Source of the DNA: Massilia oculi
Lineage (GTDB): Bacteria > Pseudomonadota > Gammaproteobacteria > Burkholderiales > Burkholderiaceae_D
Length of the DNA stretch: 64,000 nt
Assembly: GCF_003143515.1 (NCBI RefSeq)
Contig: NZ_CP029343.1
Location: forward strand, 806,001 to 870,000
Direction of reading: 5' to 3'
A program made the translations under genes and the position numbers. This document shows positions 8,659-17,484 of this stretch, piece after piece. Under the pieces are notes generated by a model. It ran no database searches, was not told the origin of the DNA, and worked only from the letters and a program-made list of their open reading frames with translations. Position 1 is the stretch's first letter, and each line of letters begins with the position of its first letter.

Positions 8659-9765
8659 TCAACCGTCGGTGCCGAGACGGCCTTCGGTCACGCGCACGCG
8701 CGGCGCCAGCGCGCACATCAGCTCGTAGCCGATGGTGCCGGCGGCCTGGGCCACGTCGTCGATCGGCAGCCCGTCGCCCCACAAGGTGACCTTGCTGCCG
8801 ATGCGGGCGTTCGGGATGGGCGTCAGGTCGACGGTCATCATGTCCATCGAGACCCGGCCGACGAGCGTCGTGCGCACGCCGTCGACGATCACCGGCGTGC
8901 CGTGCGGCGCGCTGCGCGGGTAGCCGTCGGCATAGCCGCAGGCCACCACGCCGATCGTCATCGGGCCGTCGGCCTCGAAGCGGCTGCCGTAGCCGACCGT
9001 GTCGCCCGGCCCGATATGCTGGATGCCGATCACTTCCGAGCGCAGGGTCATGGTGGGACGCAGGCCGAAATCCTGGGCGCTGCGCCCGCCCGGCGTGCCG
9101 CCGTACAGCATGATGCCGGGCCGGACCCAGTCGTTCGACAGCTGGCCGGCCAGTTCGGCCTGGTGCAGCACGCCGCCGGAATTCGACAGGCTGCGCTCGC
9201 CGGCCAGGCCAGCGGCCCCCAGCTGGAAACGCCGCACCTGCTCGGCGATCGTCAGGCGCGGGTGTTCCAGTTCGTCGGCGTTGGCGAAGTGGGTCATGTG
9301 GGTGATCGAGCGCACGTCGCGGATCGCGCGCAGGCGCTGCCAGGCGGCGGCATACTCGGCGGGCGGAAAGCCCAGGCGGTTCATCCCGGTGTTCATCTTG
9401 AGGTAGACGTCGATCGGGCGGTACAGCTGGGTGTACTCGAGCAGCTTGACCTGCTCGATGCTGTGCACGGCGGTGGCGATATCGTGCTCGGCCAGCATGG
9501 GCACGTCGGCCGCTTCGAAGAATCCCTCTAATAAAAGAATCGGCTTGGTCCAGCCGAGCTGGCGCAGCCGGATCGCGCTTTCCAGCTCGACCAGCGCCAG
9601 GCCGTCGGCGCTGGCGAAGCCGCGCAGCGCGCGCTCCAGGCCATGGCCGTAGGCATCGGCTTTCACGACGGCCCAGATCTTCGCCAGCGGCGCGCAGCTG
9701 CGCGCCTGGGCCAGATTGTGTTGCATGGAATCGAGGTGGATGGTGGCGAAGAGCGGACGCGGCAT
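8659..9765 (-). CDS. alr: Alanine racemase
   Basis: PLP enzyme that makes D-alanine for peptidoglycan, 368 residues. The PLP-binding lysine is Lys35 in VVKADAYGHG. The second catalytic residue is the tyrosine of TVGYGSRF in the C-terminal half. The family sequence HMTHFANAD and the late SMDMMTVDL are also present. It is divergent from lplT and upstream of radA. The 159-nt gap to lplT should carry both promoters. Confidence 0.96.
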   Translation of the reverse strand: MPRPLFATIHLDSMQHNLAQARSCAPLAKIWAVVKADAYGHGLERALRGFASADGLALVELESAIRLRQLGWTKPILLLEGFFEAADVPMLAEHDIATAVHSIEQVKLLEYTQLYRPIDVYLKMNTGMNRLGFPPAEYAAAWQRLRAIRDVRSITHMTHFANADELEHPRLTIAEQVRRFQLGAAGLAGERSLSNSGGVLHQAELAGQLSNDWVRPGIMLYGGTPGGRSAQDFGLRPTMTLRSEVIGIQHIGPGDTVGYGSRFEADGPMTIGVVACGYADGYPRSAPHGTPVIVDGVRTTLVGRVSMDMMTVDLTPIPNARIGSKVTLWGDGLPIDDVAQAAGTIGYELMCALAPRVRVTEGRLGTDG

Positions 9766-9924
9766 GGCAATCTTTTAAGAAAAACGGAGGGAATCCGGTA
9801 TAAAACGTCAAGTGCCTATTTTACCGGAGCGGACCGCGCGCCGCCGCCATGGCACCGTTTCCCGTTTCGCCCGTCTATGCATTCATGGTATAAAGCAACC
9901 CGGACCAGATTTGTGAATTCTCGA

Positions 9925-11184
9925 ATGAACCGTGGTTTCTATACCATCATGGCGGCGCAGTTCTTCTCGTCGCTGGCGGATAACGCGCTCCTGTTTGTCG
10001 CGATCAGCCTGCTCGTCGCCATGGATGCGCCGGCATCGCTGACTCCGTTGCTGAAGCTGTCATTCGTGCTGTTCTACGTCTTGCTCGCCGCTTTCGTGGG
10101 CGCCTTCGCCGATGCCCTGCCGAAGGGGCGCGTGATGTTCATCGCCAACATCATCAAGGTCGCCGGCTGCGCCTTGATGTTCTTTACCGTCCACCCCCTG
10201 CTCTCGTATGCCGTGGTCGGCTTCGGCGCGGCCGTGTATTCGCCCGCCAAGTACGGCATCCTGACCGAATTGCTGCCGCCCGAGAAACTCGTGCCCGCCA
10301 ATGGCTGGATCGAGGGGTTGACCGTGATGTCGATCATCCTCGGCACCGTCCTCGGGGGCACCCTGGTGAGCGAGCGCGGCGCGAACTTCCTGTTGTCGTT
10401 CGACGCCTTCGCGGGCCTGGGCATCACGACCGGCGCCGAAGCCGCGATGGCGGTCGTGGTCGGCATCTACATGCTGGCCGCGCTGTTCAACCTGCGCATT
10501 CCGGACACCGGCGCGCGCTACGAACACCAGGAACGCAACCCCATCAAGCTGATCACCGACTTCGCCAACTGCTCGGCCACCTTGTGGCGCGACAAGCTGG
10601 GCCAGATCTCGCTGGCCGTGACGACCCTGTTCTGGGGCGCCGGCGCCACCCTGCAGTTCATCGTGCTGAAATGGGCCGAGCGCTCGCTCGGCCTGCCGCT
10701 GGACAAGGCCACGAACCTGATCGGCGTGGTCGCGATCGGCGTGGCGCTGGGCGCGGCCATGGCGGCGCGCATGATTCCGTTGCGCAAGTCGCTGACCGTG
10801 ATTCCGATGGGCATCATCATGGGCCTGGTCGTGACCGTGATGGTGTTCGTCACCTCGGTATCGGTGGCCTACCCGCTGCTGGCGCTGATCGGTTTCCTGT
10901 CGGGCTTCTTCGTGGTGCCGATGAACGCGCTGCTGCAGCACCGCGGCCATGTGCTGATGAGCGCCGGCCACTCGATCGCGGTACAGAACTTCAACGAGAA
11001 CCTGTCGATCCTGGTGATGCTGGCCGCCTACGCGATCATGATCACCCTGAACCTCGACCTGGACATCATCATCGTCATCTTCGGCCTGTCGGTCGCCGGC
11101 ATCATGCTGCTGATCCAGCGCCGCCACACGCTCAATCAGCGCGAACACGATTCGCTCGGGCTGATCGGCGAAGGCAAGCACTGA
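9925..11184 (+). CDS. lplT: LplT lysophospholipid transporter
   Basis: Inner-membrane MFS flippase that returns lysophospholipids to the inner leaflet for re-acylation, 419 residues. About twelve hydrophobic segments start at once with FYTIMAAQFFSSLADNALLFVAIS, typical of LplT. Internal hallmarks are AVYSPAKYGILTELLPPEKLV and the late FFVVPMNALLQHRG. The start MNRGF is chosen by homology; the frame is open further upstream but those residues look non-coding. No acyltransferase (aas) gene follows here. Confidence 0.9.
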   Translation: MNRGFYTIMAAQFFSSLADNALLFVAISLLVAMDAPASLTPLLKLSFVLFYVLLAAFVGAFADALPKGRVMFIANIIKVAGCALMFFTVHPLLSYAVVGFGAAVYSPAKYGILTELLPPEKLVPANGWIEGLTVMSIILGTVLGGTLVSERGANFLLSFDAFAGLGITTGAEAAMAVVVGIYMLAALFNLRIPDTGARYEHQERNPIKLITDFANCSATLWRDKLGQISLAVTTLFWGAGATLQFIVLKWAERSLGLPLDKATNLIGVVAIGVALGAAMAARMIPLRKSLTVIPMGIIMGLVVTVMVFVTSVSVAYPLLALIGFLSGFFVVPMNALLQHRGHVLMSAGHSIAVQNFNENLSILVMLAAYAIMITLNLDLDIIIVIFGLSVAGIMLLIQRRHTLNQREHDSLGLIGEGKH

Positions 11185-11250
11185 CCGACCTTCCGTTCTT
11201 TTCGATCCCGCTGTAACACTCGCTTACATCGGTCAAGCGCGGCCTGTTCC

Positions 11251-11256
11251 TATAAT
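11251..11256 (+). promoter_or_regulatory. -10 box 7 nt before the DUF1800 start
   Basis: A perfect TATAAT ends 7 nt before the ATG at 11264, placing the predicted transcription start at or next to the A of the start codon. No good -35 is seen at 16-18 bp. Same geometry as at 16906, 46925 and 50903. Confidence 0.5.
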
Positions 11257-11263
11257 GGGCCGC

Positions 11264-12610
11264 ATGAATACCGACGCCATTGCAAGAAACCGTTTCGGCC
11301 TTGGCGCGCGACCGGACGAGGAGGCGCCGTCCGACCCGCGCGGCTGGCTGCTGGCCCAGCTGGACAGCTTCGAGCCGCTGCCCGCGCCATGGCGCGCCGT
11401 CGAGCGCACCCCGGCCCGGACCCGCGCCTGGATCGCGCAGCAGCGCGCCCAGCGCCAGGCGCCGCAGGCCGAGCGCGCCGACGTCCGTGCCGCCTGGCAG
11501 CGCAAGGCCCGGGAAGCCTACCGCGCGGCGGTGGCCGCCCGCACCGCCAGCGCCCTGTGCAGCCCCACACCCTTCGTCGAACGGCTGGTCCACTTCTGGT
11601 CGAATCACTTCGCGGTATCGGTGGAGAAGCAGCCGGTGCTGGGACTGGCCGGCAGCTTCGAGGCCGACGCCATCCGGCCGCACGTGCTGGGCCGCTTCGA
11701 AGACCTGCTGCTGGCCGCGGTGCGGCATCCGGCGATGCTGCTCTACCTCGACCAGGCCGGATCCACCGGCCCGGACAGCGTGGCGGCGCGGCGCGCCCAG
11801 GGACGCCGGGTCCCGGGCCTCAACGAAAACCTGGCGCGCGAGATCCTCGAGCTGCACACCCTCGGTGTGCGCGGCGGCTACGCGCAGGGCGACGTGACGC
11901 AATTCGCGCGCGCGCTGACCGGCTGGACGCTGCCCGGCCCGGACGGCGCCGACACGTTCCGCTTCGCGCCTGCGCTGCACGAACCGGGCGCCCGCAACGT
12001 GCTGGGACGACGCTACGCGCCGGCGGGAGAAGAACAGGCGCGCGCCATCCTGCATGACCTCGCGGTCTCCCCCGCCACCGCGCGCCACGTCGGCGCCAAG
12101 CTCGCGCGCCACTTCGTCGCCGACGATCCGCCGGCGGCGCTGGTGGAACGGCTGGCGCGCAGCTTCGAACGCAGCGGCGGCGACCTGCCCAGCCTGTACC
12201 GCGAACTGGTGGCCGCGCCCGAGTCCTGGCAACCCGGCCCCGCCAAGTTCAAGTCGCCCTGGGACTGGGCGCTGTCCGGCATGCGCGCCCTGGGCCGGCG
12301 CGAGATGCCGGCGGCGCAGCTCGTTAACCTGATGAACCAGCTCGGACAGCCCGTATGGCGGCCGGGCGCGCCGGCCGGCTTCGGCGACGTCGCCGACACC
12401 TGGGCCGCGCCCGACGCGCTGCTGCGCCGTGTCGAGGCCGCGCAGCGGCTGGCGATGCAGGCCGGCGACGCGTTCGATGCGCGCGCGCTCGCGCCGCGGG
12501 TGCTGCCGGGCTCCCTGAGCCCGGCCACGGCGAAGGCGATCGCCTCGTCCGACAGTCCCGGCACCGCGCTGGCCCTGATGCTGGCGGCGCCCGAATTCCT
12601 GAGGAGATGA
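11264..12610 (+). CDS. DUF1800 family protein
   Basis: 448 residues of the DUF1800 family, function unproven. Recognisable parts are the opening RNRFGLGARPDE, the central HFWSNHFAVSV and PGLNENLAREILELHTLGV, and the region VTQFARALTGWTL. No signal peptide is evident at this start, although an ATG 9 nt earlier is also in frame. It is immediately followed by a DUF1501 gene. These two families are habitually paired and are proposed to act together on the cell envelope. The -10 box lies 7 nt before the ATG, so the mRNA may be leaderless. Confidence 0.87.
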   Translation: MNTDAIARNRFGLGARPDEEAPSDPRGWLLAQLDSFEPLPAPWRAVERTPARTRAWIAQQRAQRQAPQAERADVRAAWQRKAREAYRAAVAARTASALCSPTPFVERLVHFWSNHFAVSVEKQPVLGLAGSFEADAIRPHVLGRFEDLLLAAVRHPAMLLYLDQAGSTGPDSVAARRAQGRRVPGLNENLAREILELHTLGVRGGYAQGDVTQFARALTGWTLPGPDGADTFRFAPALHEPGARNVLGRRYAPAGEEQARAILHDLAVSPATARHVGAKLARHFVADDPPAALVERLARSFERSGGDLPSLYRELVAAPESWQPGPAKFKSPWDWALSGMRALGRREMPAAQLVNLMNQLGQPVWRPGAPAGFGDVADTWAAPDALLRRVEAAQRLAMQAGDAFDARALAPRVLPGSLSPATAKAIASSDSPGTALALMLAAPEFLRR

Positions 12611-12611
12611 C

Positions 12612-13766
12612 ATGCTGCTGAACCGACGTGCTTTTCTCTCGGCCGCCGCGGCCCTGTGCGCGGCGCCGCGGATCGTGTTCGCGGGGGCCGACACCGCGCA
12701 CCGCTTCGTCTTCATCATCCAGCGCGGCGCGGCCGACGGCCTGCATACGGTGGTGCCGTATGCCGATCCCGCCTATGCCCGCCTGCGCGGCGCGCTGGCC
12801 GTCGATCCAACCGGCGCGCACAAGCTCGACGGCAGCTTCGCGCTGCACCCCGCATTGGGCGGCATCGCAAAGCTGTATGAGGCCGGCCAGGCCAGCATGT
12901 TCCACGCGGTGGCCTCGCCCTACCGCGACCGCTCCCATTTCGACGGCCAGAACGTGCTCGAAAGCGGCGGCAACGCGCCCTACCGGGTCAAGGACGGCTG
13001 GATGAACCGGCTGGTGGGCTTGCTGCCGCGCGCCGGGTCCCAGGCCGACGCGATCGCCTTCGCGCCGACCGTGCCGCTGGCCCTGCGCGGCGCGGCCGGG
13101 GCCACGTCGTTCGCCCCGTCTTCGCTGCCCCAGGCGAACGAAGACCTGCTGCTGCGCGTGCGCCGGCTGTACGAAGGCGACGCCCAGTTGCACGCGCTGT
13201 GGTCCTCGGCGCTCCAGGCGCAGGCGATGGCCGGCGGCGCCGGGGACGCCAGACACCGCCAGCCGCCGGGCGAACTTGGCCGGATGGCGGCGGGTTTCCT
13301 GGCGCGGCCCGACGGTCCGCGCATCGCCATGATCGAGACCGGCGGCTGGGACACGCACAGCGCCCAGAACGGACGGCTGGCCAAGCAGCTGCGCGACCTC
13401 GACCGCCTGGTCGACGGTTTGCGCGAGGGCCTGGGCGACGCCTGGCGCCAGACCACGATCCTGGTCGCGACGGAGTTCGGCCGGACTGCGGCGGCCAACG
13501 GCACCGGCGGCACCGACCACGGCACCGGGTCCGCCGCCATGCTGGTCGGCGGCGCGGTGCAAGGCGGGCGCATCGTCGCGGACTGGCCGGGGCTGGCCCC
13601 CGCCGACCTGCTCGACGGGCGCGATCTCAGGCCCACGCTCGCGCTGGACGCGCTGGTGGCGCAAGCCTGCGCCGAGGCGTTCGGGCTCGATCCCGAGCGC
13701 ACGGCCCGGGTGCTGTTTCCGGACGGCGCGCGCGCCCGGCCGCTGCCACGGCTGCTGCGCGGATGA
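12612..13766 (+). CDS. DUF1501 family exported protein
   Basis: 384 residues, DUF1501 (alkaline-phosphatase-like fold). The N-terminus NRRAFLSAAAALCAAP is a twin-arginine-type export signal ending near residue 25. Conserved blocks are RGAADGLHTVVPYADP, the HFDGQNVLESG motif, the IETGGWDTHSAQNGRL metal-site region and the late ATEFGRTAAANGTGGTDHG. It starts 1 nt after the DUF1800 stop with AGGAG just upstream, so the pair is one operon. The stop abuts the stop of the convergent DUF1853 gene. Confidence 0.9.
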   Translation: MLLNRRAFLSAAAALCAAPRIVFAGADTAHRFVFIIQRGAADGLHTVVPYADPAYARLRGALAVDPTGAHKLDGSFALHPALGGIAKLYEAGQASMFHAVASPYRDRSHFDGQNVLESGGNAPYRVKDGWMNRLVGLLPRAGSQADAIAFAPTVPLALRGAAGATSFAPSSLPQANEDLLLRVRRLYEGDAQLHALWSSALQAQAMAGGAGDARHRQPPGELGRMAAGFLARPDGPRIAMIETGGWDTHSAQNGRLAKQLRDLDRLVDGLREGLGDAWRQTTILVATEFGRTAAANGTGGTDHGTGSAAMLVGGAVQGGRIVADWPGLAPADLLDGRDLRPTLALDALVAQACAEAFGLDPERTARVLFPDGARARPLPRLLRG

Positions 13767-14723
13767 TCAGGCGACCGGCTTCGCCATCCGCGCCGCGGCC
13801 GCCCGCCCGCGCCAATCGCCCGGCACGACGAAACCGCGCTCGATTTCCTCGACGAAACCGTCGTGCCGGCGTACGCTGGCCACCAGGACCGGCGTGCCGG
13901 AAGCCGTGAATTGCCGGGCCAGCACGGCGGCGAGCTCGACCCGGTCCATCGTCGCGGTCGCCGCCGGCGCGCGCAGCGGCGCCAGCCACTCCAGCTTGGG
14001 CAAGACCAGGAACGCCTCGCCGGCGACCTCATCGAGTTCCGCCAGCGCGCACCAGAAGCCGCGGCAATGCCCGGCCGTGATGCCGCGCATCGCCGGCCAG
14101 CTGCCGGATGGGTAGAACAGCCAGCCCTTGACCAGCGCCTGCGCCAGGGTAACGGGCCGCGGCAGCAGCGCCTGCGCCGCCGGGTGCTCGCCCAGCGCAA
14201 GCTGGCGCTCGAACACCTTGCGCATCTTGCGGCCCAGGCTGTCGGCCAGGTTGGGGCCGACCAGCGCGTCGAATTCGCTCGATCCGCCGCCATCGAGCAG
14301 GTAGAACTTGGTGGCGAACTCGATGTGGGTCAGTGCATCCGGTCCGCGCTCGAGCAAAAAATCGAATTCGCCCACCGTGTCGTTGCGGCTGGCGCGCACC
14401 TGCAGGCCGTGGCGCACCAGGCGGCCCTGTTCGGCGAAATAGAAGGCCATCAGCTTTTCGGCGTATAGCCCGAGCCGCGTATACGTCTTGCCGCCGAGGG
14501 CGGCGTCGAGCGCCGTGGGGTCGAGGTCGAGCCGCGCCAGCCAGTCGGCCACCCCTGCTGTGACCGGGCCGAGCGTGGCGATGCGGCCCGCCCATTCGGG
14601 CGCGTCGGCGTCGAGCAGGTCGGGAGAATCGAGCAGCCAGGCCAGCGCGCGCACCGGGGCCCGCCGCAGGTGGCCCCAGCGGCGGTGGAAGGCCGCCTGA
14701 TAGCTGCTAGTCGCGTGGTCCAA
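13767..14723 (-). CDS. DUF1853 family protein
   Basis: 318 residues, DUF1853 (function unknown; PD-(D/E)XK nuclease-like fold has been suggested for the family). Hallmarks are LGLYAEKLMAFYFAEQ, VGEFDFLLERG, THIEFATKFYLL and PNLADSLGRKM. The D/E-rich ExDFLL and the later E-x-K pattern are compatible with a nuclease active site. The start appears to be TTG, overlapping the end of the UDG-like gene by 17 nt with no clear ribosome site, so translation is probably coupled. Last gene of the tsaB-rimI-udg operon. Confidence 0.82.
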   Translation of the reverse strand: MDHATSSYQAAFHRRWGHLRRAPVRALAWLLDSPDLLDADAPEWAGRIATLGPVTAGVADWLARLDLDPTALDAALGGKTYTRLGLYAEKLMAFYFAEQGRLVRHGLQVRASRNDTVGEFDFLLERGPDALTHIEFATKFYLLDGGGSSEFDALVGPNLADSLGRKMRKVFERQLALGEHPAAQALLPRPVTLAQALVKGWLFYPSGSWPAMRGITAGHCRGFWCALAELDEVAGEAFLVLPKLEWLAPLRAPAATATMDRVELAAVLARQFTASGTPVLVASVRRHDGFVEEIERGFVVPGDWRGRAAAARMAKPVA

Positions 14724-15636
14724 GGGAACGCGCCCGGCACAGGTCGGCCCAGGCCAGCGCCTTGTTTTCGCCGCGCAGCAGCAGTTCGCCCGGATGCAGG
14801 GTCGGCACCAGCGGCGTCTCGCCCAGGCGATGTACCTCGCCGCGGGCGCCGGCCAGCGGCTCCTGCAGCGCGCGGCCCAGCAGGCCGTTGGTCGCGACCT
14901 GGCCCAGGGTCAGCACGGTCGTGGCTCCGGTGAGCGCCAGTTCGCGTTCCACGAAGGGACGGCAGGCGGCGATCTCGCCGGGGGTCGGCGCGCGGTCGCC
15001 GCCCTTCGCGTTCAGCGGCCGGCACTTGACCAGCGGCGTGACGTAGGCATCGCGCTCGCGCGACAGCCCGACCGCGTGCAGCATATTGTCGAGCAGCTTG
15101 CCGGGGTCGCCCGTGAGCGGCTGGCCGGCCTCGTCGTCGAGCGCGCTCGGCGTGCCGGCGACGATCAGCCAGCGCGCCTGGCGCGGGCCGGCGCCGTGGA
15201 CGGGCTTGCGGCCTGCGCCGCAGGCGCAATCCTTGCATGCGGCAATCGCCTGGCGCAGCCCGGCCCAGTCCATGGTCGCGACATCGGGCGTCGCCGGTTC
15301 GGGCGCGACGCTGTCGTCCCAGGCCGATGCGTCTTCCACGGGCGGCGGATTGCGGTAAGGCGGCGCCGACAGCGGCGTGTGGACGCGTGCGGCAGGCGCC
15401 GGCTCCGGTGCAGCCGCAGGCGCAGAAACCGGCGCCGCTGCGGGCGCGGCGGCTTCCGGCGCCGCCTCGGCGACGGCCGCTTCGGCCGCCGGATCGCTCA
15501 TCGCATCGATCACCGCATCGGTCACCGCATCGGTCAACACCGCGGCCCCGGACTGCGGCGCATCTCGCAGCTGCCACAGCGGGCCGATGCCCATCTCGGC
15601 CAGGAACAGCGCGTCGCGCTGGCTCGTGTTCTTCAT
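14707..15636 (-). CDS. family-4-type uracil-DNA glycosylase-like protein, divergent motif
   Basis: 309 residues. A short N-terminal segment is followed by about 70 residues rich in Ala and Pro. The C-terminal 170 residues are a family-4/5-type UDG domain. The iron-sulfur cysteines appear intact (CKDC, then KCRPL and a fourth Cys 16 residues later). The C-terminal LHPGELLLRGENKALAWADL matches the HP motif. The first active-site motif, normally GEAPG, reads AGTPSALDD, so the usual Glu is lost and activity is uncertain. The start overlaps the rimI stop as ATGA. Confidence 0.8.
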   Translation of the reverse strand: MKNTSQRDALFLAEMGIGPLWQLRDAPQSGAAVLTDAVTDAVIDAMSDPAAEAAVAEAAPEAAAPAAAPVSAPAAAPEPAPAARVHTPLSAPPYRNPPPVEDASAWDDSVAPEPATPDVATMDWAGLRQAIAACKDCACGAGRKPVHGAGPRQARWLIVAGTPSALDDEAGQPLTGDPGKLLDNMLHAVGLSRERDAYVTPLVKCRPLNAKGGDRAPTPGEIAACRPFVERELALTGATTVLTLGQVATNGLLGRALQEPLAGARGEVHRLGETPLVPTLHPGELLLRGENKALAWADLCRARSLGPRD

Positions 15637-16112
15637 AAATCCAGCCTCATCACGATCGCATCCTCGCGGCCCGCCTGGCCGGCCGGGTAATAGCCCTTGC
15701 GGCGGCCGATCTGGACATAGCCATGGCGGCGATACACTTCCAGCGCCCGCTCGTTCGACGGCCGGACCTCGAGCAGGATCGATGCCATGCCCTGGCCGAG
15801 GGCGCGCGCGCCGATCTGGTAAAGCAGGCGCCGGCCCAGGCCCTGGCGCTGGCGCTTGCCGGCCACCGCGACGTCGAGCAGGTGCGCCTCGTCGAGCGCG
15901 TACATCAACAGATAATATCCGGCCAGCTCGCCGTCGGCTTCTCCCCCGACCTCGCGGACGGTCCAGCAATCGTAGCCGCTGGCCAGCGCGTCGACGAAGT
16001 TACCGCGGCTCCAGGGATAAGGAAAGACGCTGCATTCGAGCGCCCACACCTCGTCCACGTCGGCCGCCGTCATCGGGGCCAGGCGCAAGTCGGTATCCTG
16101 CAACCGGGTCAT
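15633..16112 (-). CDS. rimI: RimI ribosomal protein N-acetyltransferase
   Basis: GNAT acetyltransferase of 159 residues that modifies the N-terminus of ribosomal protein S18. The acetyl-CoA binding loop is RQRQGLGRRLL (Q/R-x-x-G-x-G/A), the preceding strand is HLLDVAVA and the late motif is NERALEVYRRHGYVQIGRRKGYY, as in RimI. The N-terminal FPYPWSRGNFVDAL is also RimI-specific. It starts on ATGA overlapping the tsaB stop and ends on ATGA overlapping the UDG-like start. The tsaB-rimI pairing is widespread. Confidence 0.94.
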   Translation of the reverse strand: MTRLQDTDLRLAPMTAADVDEVWALECSVFPYPWSRGNFVDALASGYDCWTVREVGGEADGELAGYYLLMYALDEAHLLDVAVAGKRQRQGLGRRLLYQIGARALGQGMASILLEVRPSNERALEVYRRHGYVQIGRRKGYYPAGQAGREDAIVMRLDL

Positions 16113-16819
16113 GCGCCGGCCTTGGCCTGGTTGATCGCCTGGCGCTCGGCGCTGGTATAGGCGACCTTGTTGCGCAGGTACAGCGGCTGGGCCTGGGCCG
16201 CGGGCACGCCCTGCCCGGCCGCCAGCGCGCCGCGCGCCAGCAGCGCCAGCTCGCGCGCATGCGGCACGATGTCGGGCAGCGCGCCCTGGGCGAACGGCTG
16301 GCCGGCGAAGGCGCCGGCATACTCGGCAAAGCCGTTGCCGCAGGCCCTCAGGCCTTCTGCCGCTGTCGGCGCCACGTCCTGCGGCGCCGACAGCGCCGGC
16401 GCCACCACCTCGGTCCATTTGCCGCCGTCGAAGCGGTACTGGGCCCAGTACACCTCGCCCATGCGCGCATCCAGCACGGCCAGCACGTCGCTGGCGCCGG
16501 TGGCGGCGCGGCAGGCCTCGGCCATCGCTTCGAGCGTCACCAGCGGCAGCACCGGCAGCCCGGCGCCATAGGCCAGGCCCTGGGCCACGCCGCAGGCGGT
16601 GCGCACGCCGGTGAAGGAGCCGGGACCGGCGCCGAAGGCGACGGCGTCGCAGTCGGCCAGCGCGATGCCGGCCTCGTTCAACAGCTCCTGCACCATGGGC
16701 AGGACCGATTGCGAGTGGCTGCGCACGCCAGGCGTCGAACGGACAGTGACAATTTCGCCGGCCAGCAGCGCGCAGGACGCCAGCTCGGCCGAGGTTTCGA
16801 TAGCAAGGATGGTAGACAT
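16109..16819 (-). CDS. tsaB: TsaB, tRNA t6A37 modification subunit
   Basis: Non-catalytic partner of TsaD in making threonylcarbamoyl-adenosine at tRNA position 37, 236 residues. The ASKHA-fold N-terminus LAIETSAELASCALL, then HSQSVLPMVQELL and FGAGPGSFTGVRTACGVAQGLA, are diagnostic. First gene of an overlapping four-gene operon (tsaB, rimI, UDG-like, DUF1853). TAAAAT ends 6 nt before the ATG, so the transcript may be leaderless. Confidence 0.95.
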   Translation of the reverse strand: MSTILAIETSAELASCALLAGEIVTVRSTPGVRSHSQSVLPMVQELLNEAGIALADCDAVAFGAGPGSFTGVRTACGVAQGLAYGAGLPVLPLVTLEAMAEACRAATGASDVLAVLDARMGEVYWAQYRFDGGKWTEVVAPALSAPQDVAPTAAEGLRACGNGFAEYAGAFAGQPFAQGALPDIVPHARELALLARGALAAGQGVPAAQAQPLYLRNKVAYTSAERQAINQAKAGA

Positions 16820-16831
16820 GCCGCTATTTTA
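16814..16831 (-). promoter_or_regulatory. close -10 box of tsaB
   Basis: On the minus strand TAAAAT is followed by AGCGGC and the tsaB ATG, leaving 6 nt between the hexamer and the start codon. This predicts transcription beginning at the ATG. No Shine-Dalgarno fits in that space. Confidence 0.4.
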
Positions 16832-16905
16832 ACCTCTCGGCCCGGCGCCTTCCATGGCGGCGGCGCGAATCGCCATTGCGCTGCAACACGATCCGGAAGT
16901 CGCTG

Positions 16906-16911
16906 TACAAT
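16906..16911 (+). promoter_or_regulatory. -10 box next to the thioredoxin-fold start
   Basis: TACAAT followed by 7 nt and ATG. It overlaps the alternative upstream ATG, which argues for the downstream start and for a leaderless message. Confidence 0.4.
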
Positions 16912-16918
16912 GCCGCAC

Positions 16919-17344
16919 ATGCAGAGCCTGACCCTCGATTCCACGACCCGCGGCGCGGTCGCCGCCGCCGTCAACGGCGACGGCTGGACCGTCGCCTGCC
17001 TGTGCGCCGCCTGGTGCGGCACCTGCGCGACCTACCGCGCCACCTTCGAAGAACTGGCGCTGCGCCATCCCGACAAGCACTTCGTCTGGATCGACATCGA
17101 AGACCAGGCCGACCTAGTGGGCGACCTCGACGTCGACAATTTCCCGACCCTGCTGCTGCAGCGCGGCGACACGGTCGCCTTCTTCGGCACCATGGTGCCC
17201 GACGGCGGCGTGGCCGACCGGCTGATCCAGGCCCAGGCCGGACAGAGCGACGAAGAACTGGCACGCCTGGCGCAGTCGAGCCAGGAGCGGCGCGACTGGC
17301 AAGAAGAATGCAATCTGCGCGTGCTGTTCGGCGCGCCGGATTGA
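16919..17344 (+). CDS. thioredoxin-fold protein
   Basis: 141-residue thioredoxin-like protein with the redox motif WCGTC in LCAAWCGTCATYRATFEEL. The cis-proline region is DVDNFPTLLLQRG. A C-terminal acidic helix (QSSQERRDWQEEC) extends past the fold. No signal peptide, so it is cytoplasmic. The start is set at MQSLTLD because TACAAT ends 7 nt before it; an in-frame ATG 9 nt earlier (MPHMQS) with GGAAG 11 nt upstream is the alternative. It runs divergently from tsaB and converges on the molybdenum hydroxylase gene. Confidence 0.82.
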   Translation: MQSLTLDSTTRGAVAAAVNGDGWTVACLCAAWCGTCATYRATFEELALRHPDKHFVWIDIEDQADLVGDLDVDNFPTLLLQRGDTVAFFGTMVPDGGVADRLIQAQAGQSDEELARLAQSSQERRDWQEECNLRVLFGAPD

Positions 17345-17484
17345 CCCTGCGCTAAACCTTTGCTCTACGGCCCCGGCAAGCAATGACCGGCGGGCGGCTT
17401 CCCCGCGAAGCATCCGCCGTCTTCGCCGGCGACAGCCAGGTGCTCAACCCAACTTCAAGGGCAGGCTGCGCAAACGCTGCCCGG

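Noticed and set aside
7187..9811. 874-codon frame spanning radA and alr
   Set aside because: Runs in another frame through two confirmed genes; Arg/Gly/Ala-rich with no domain.
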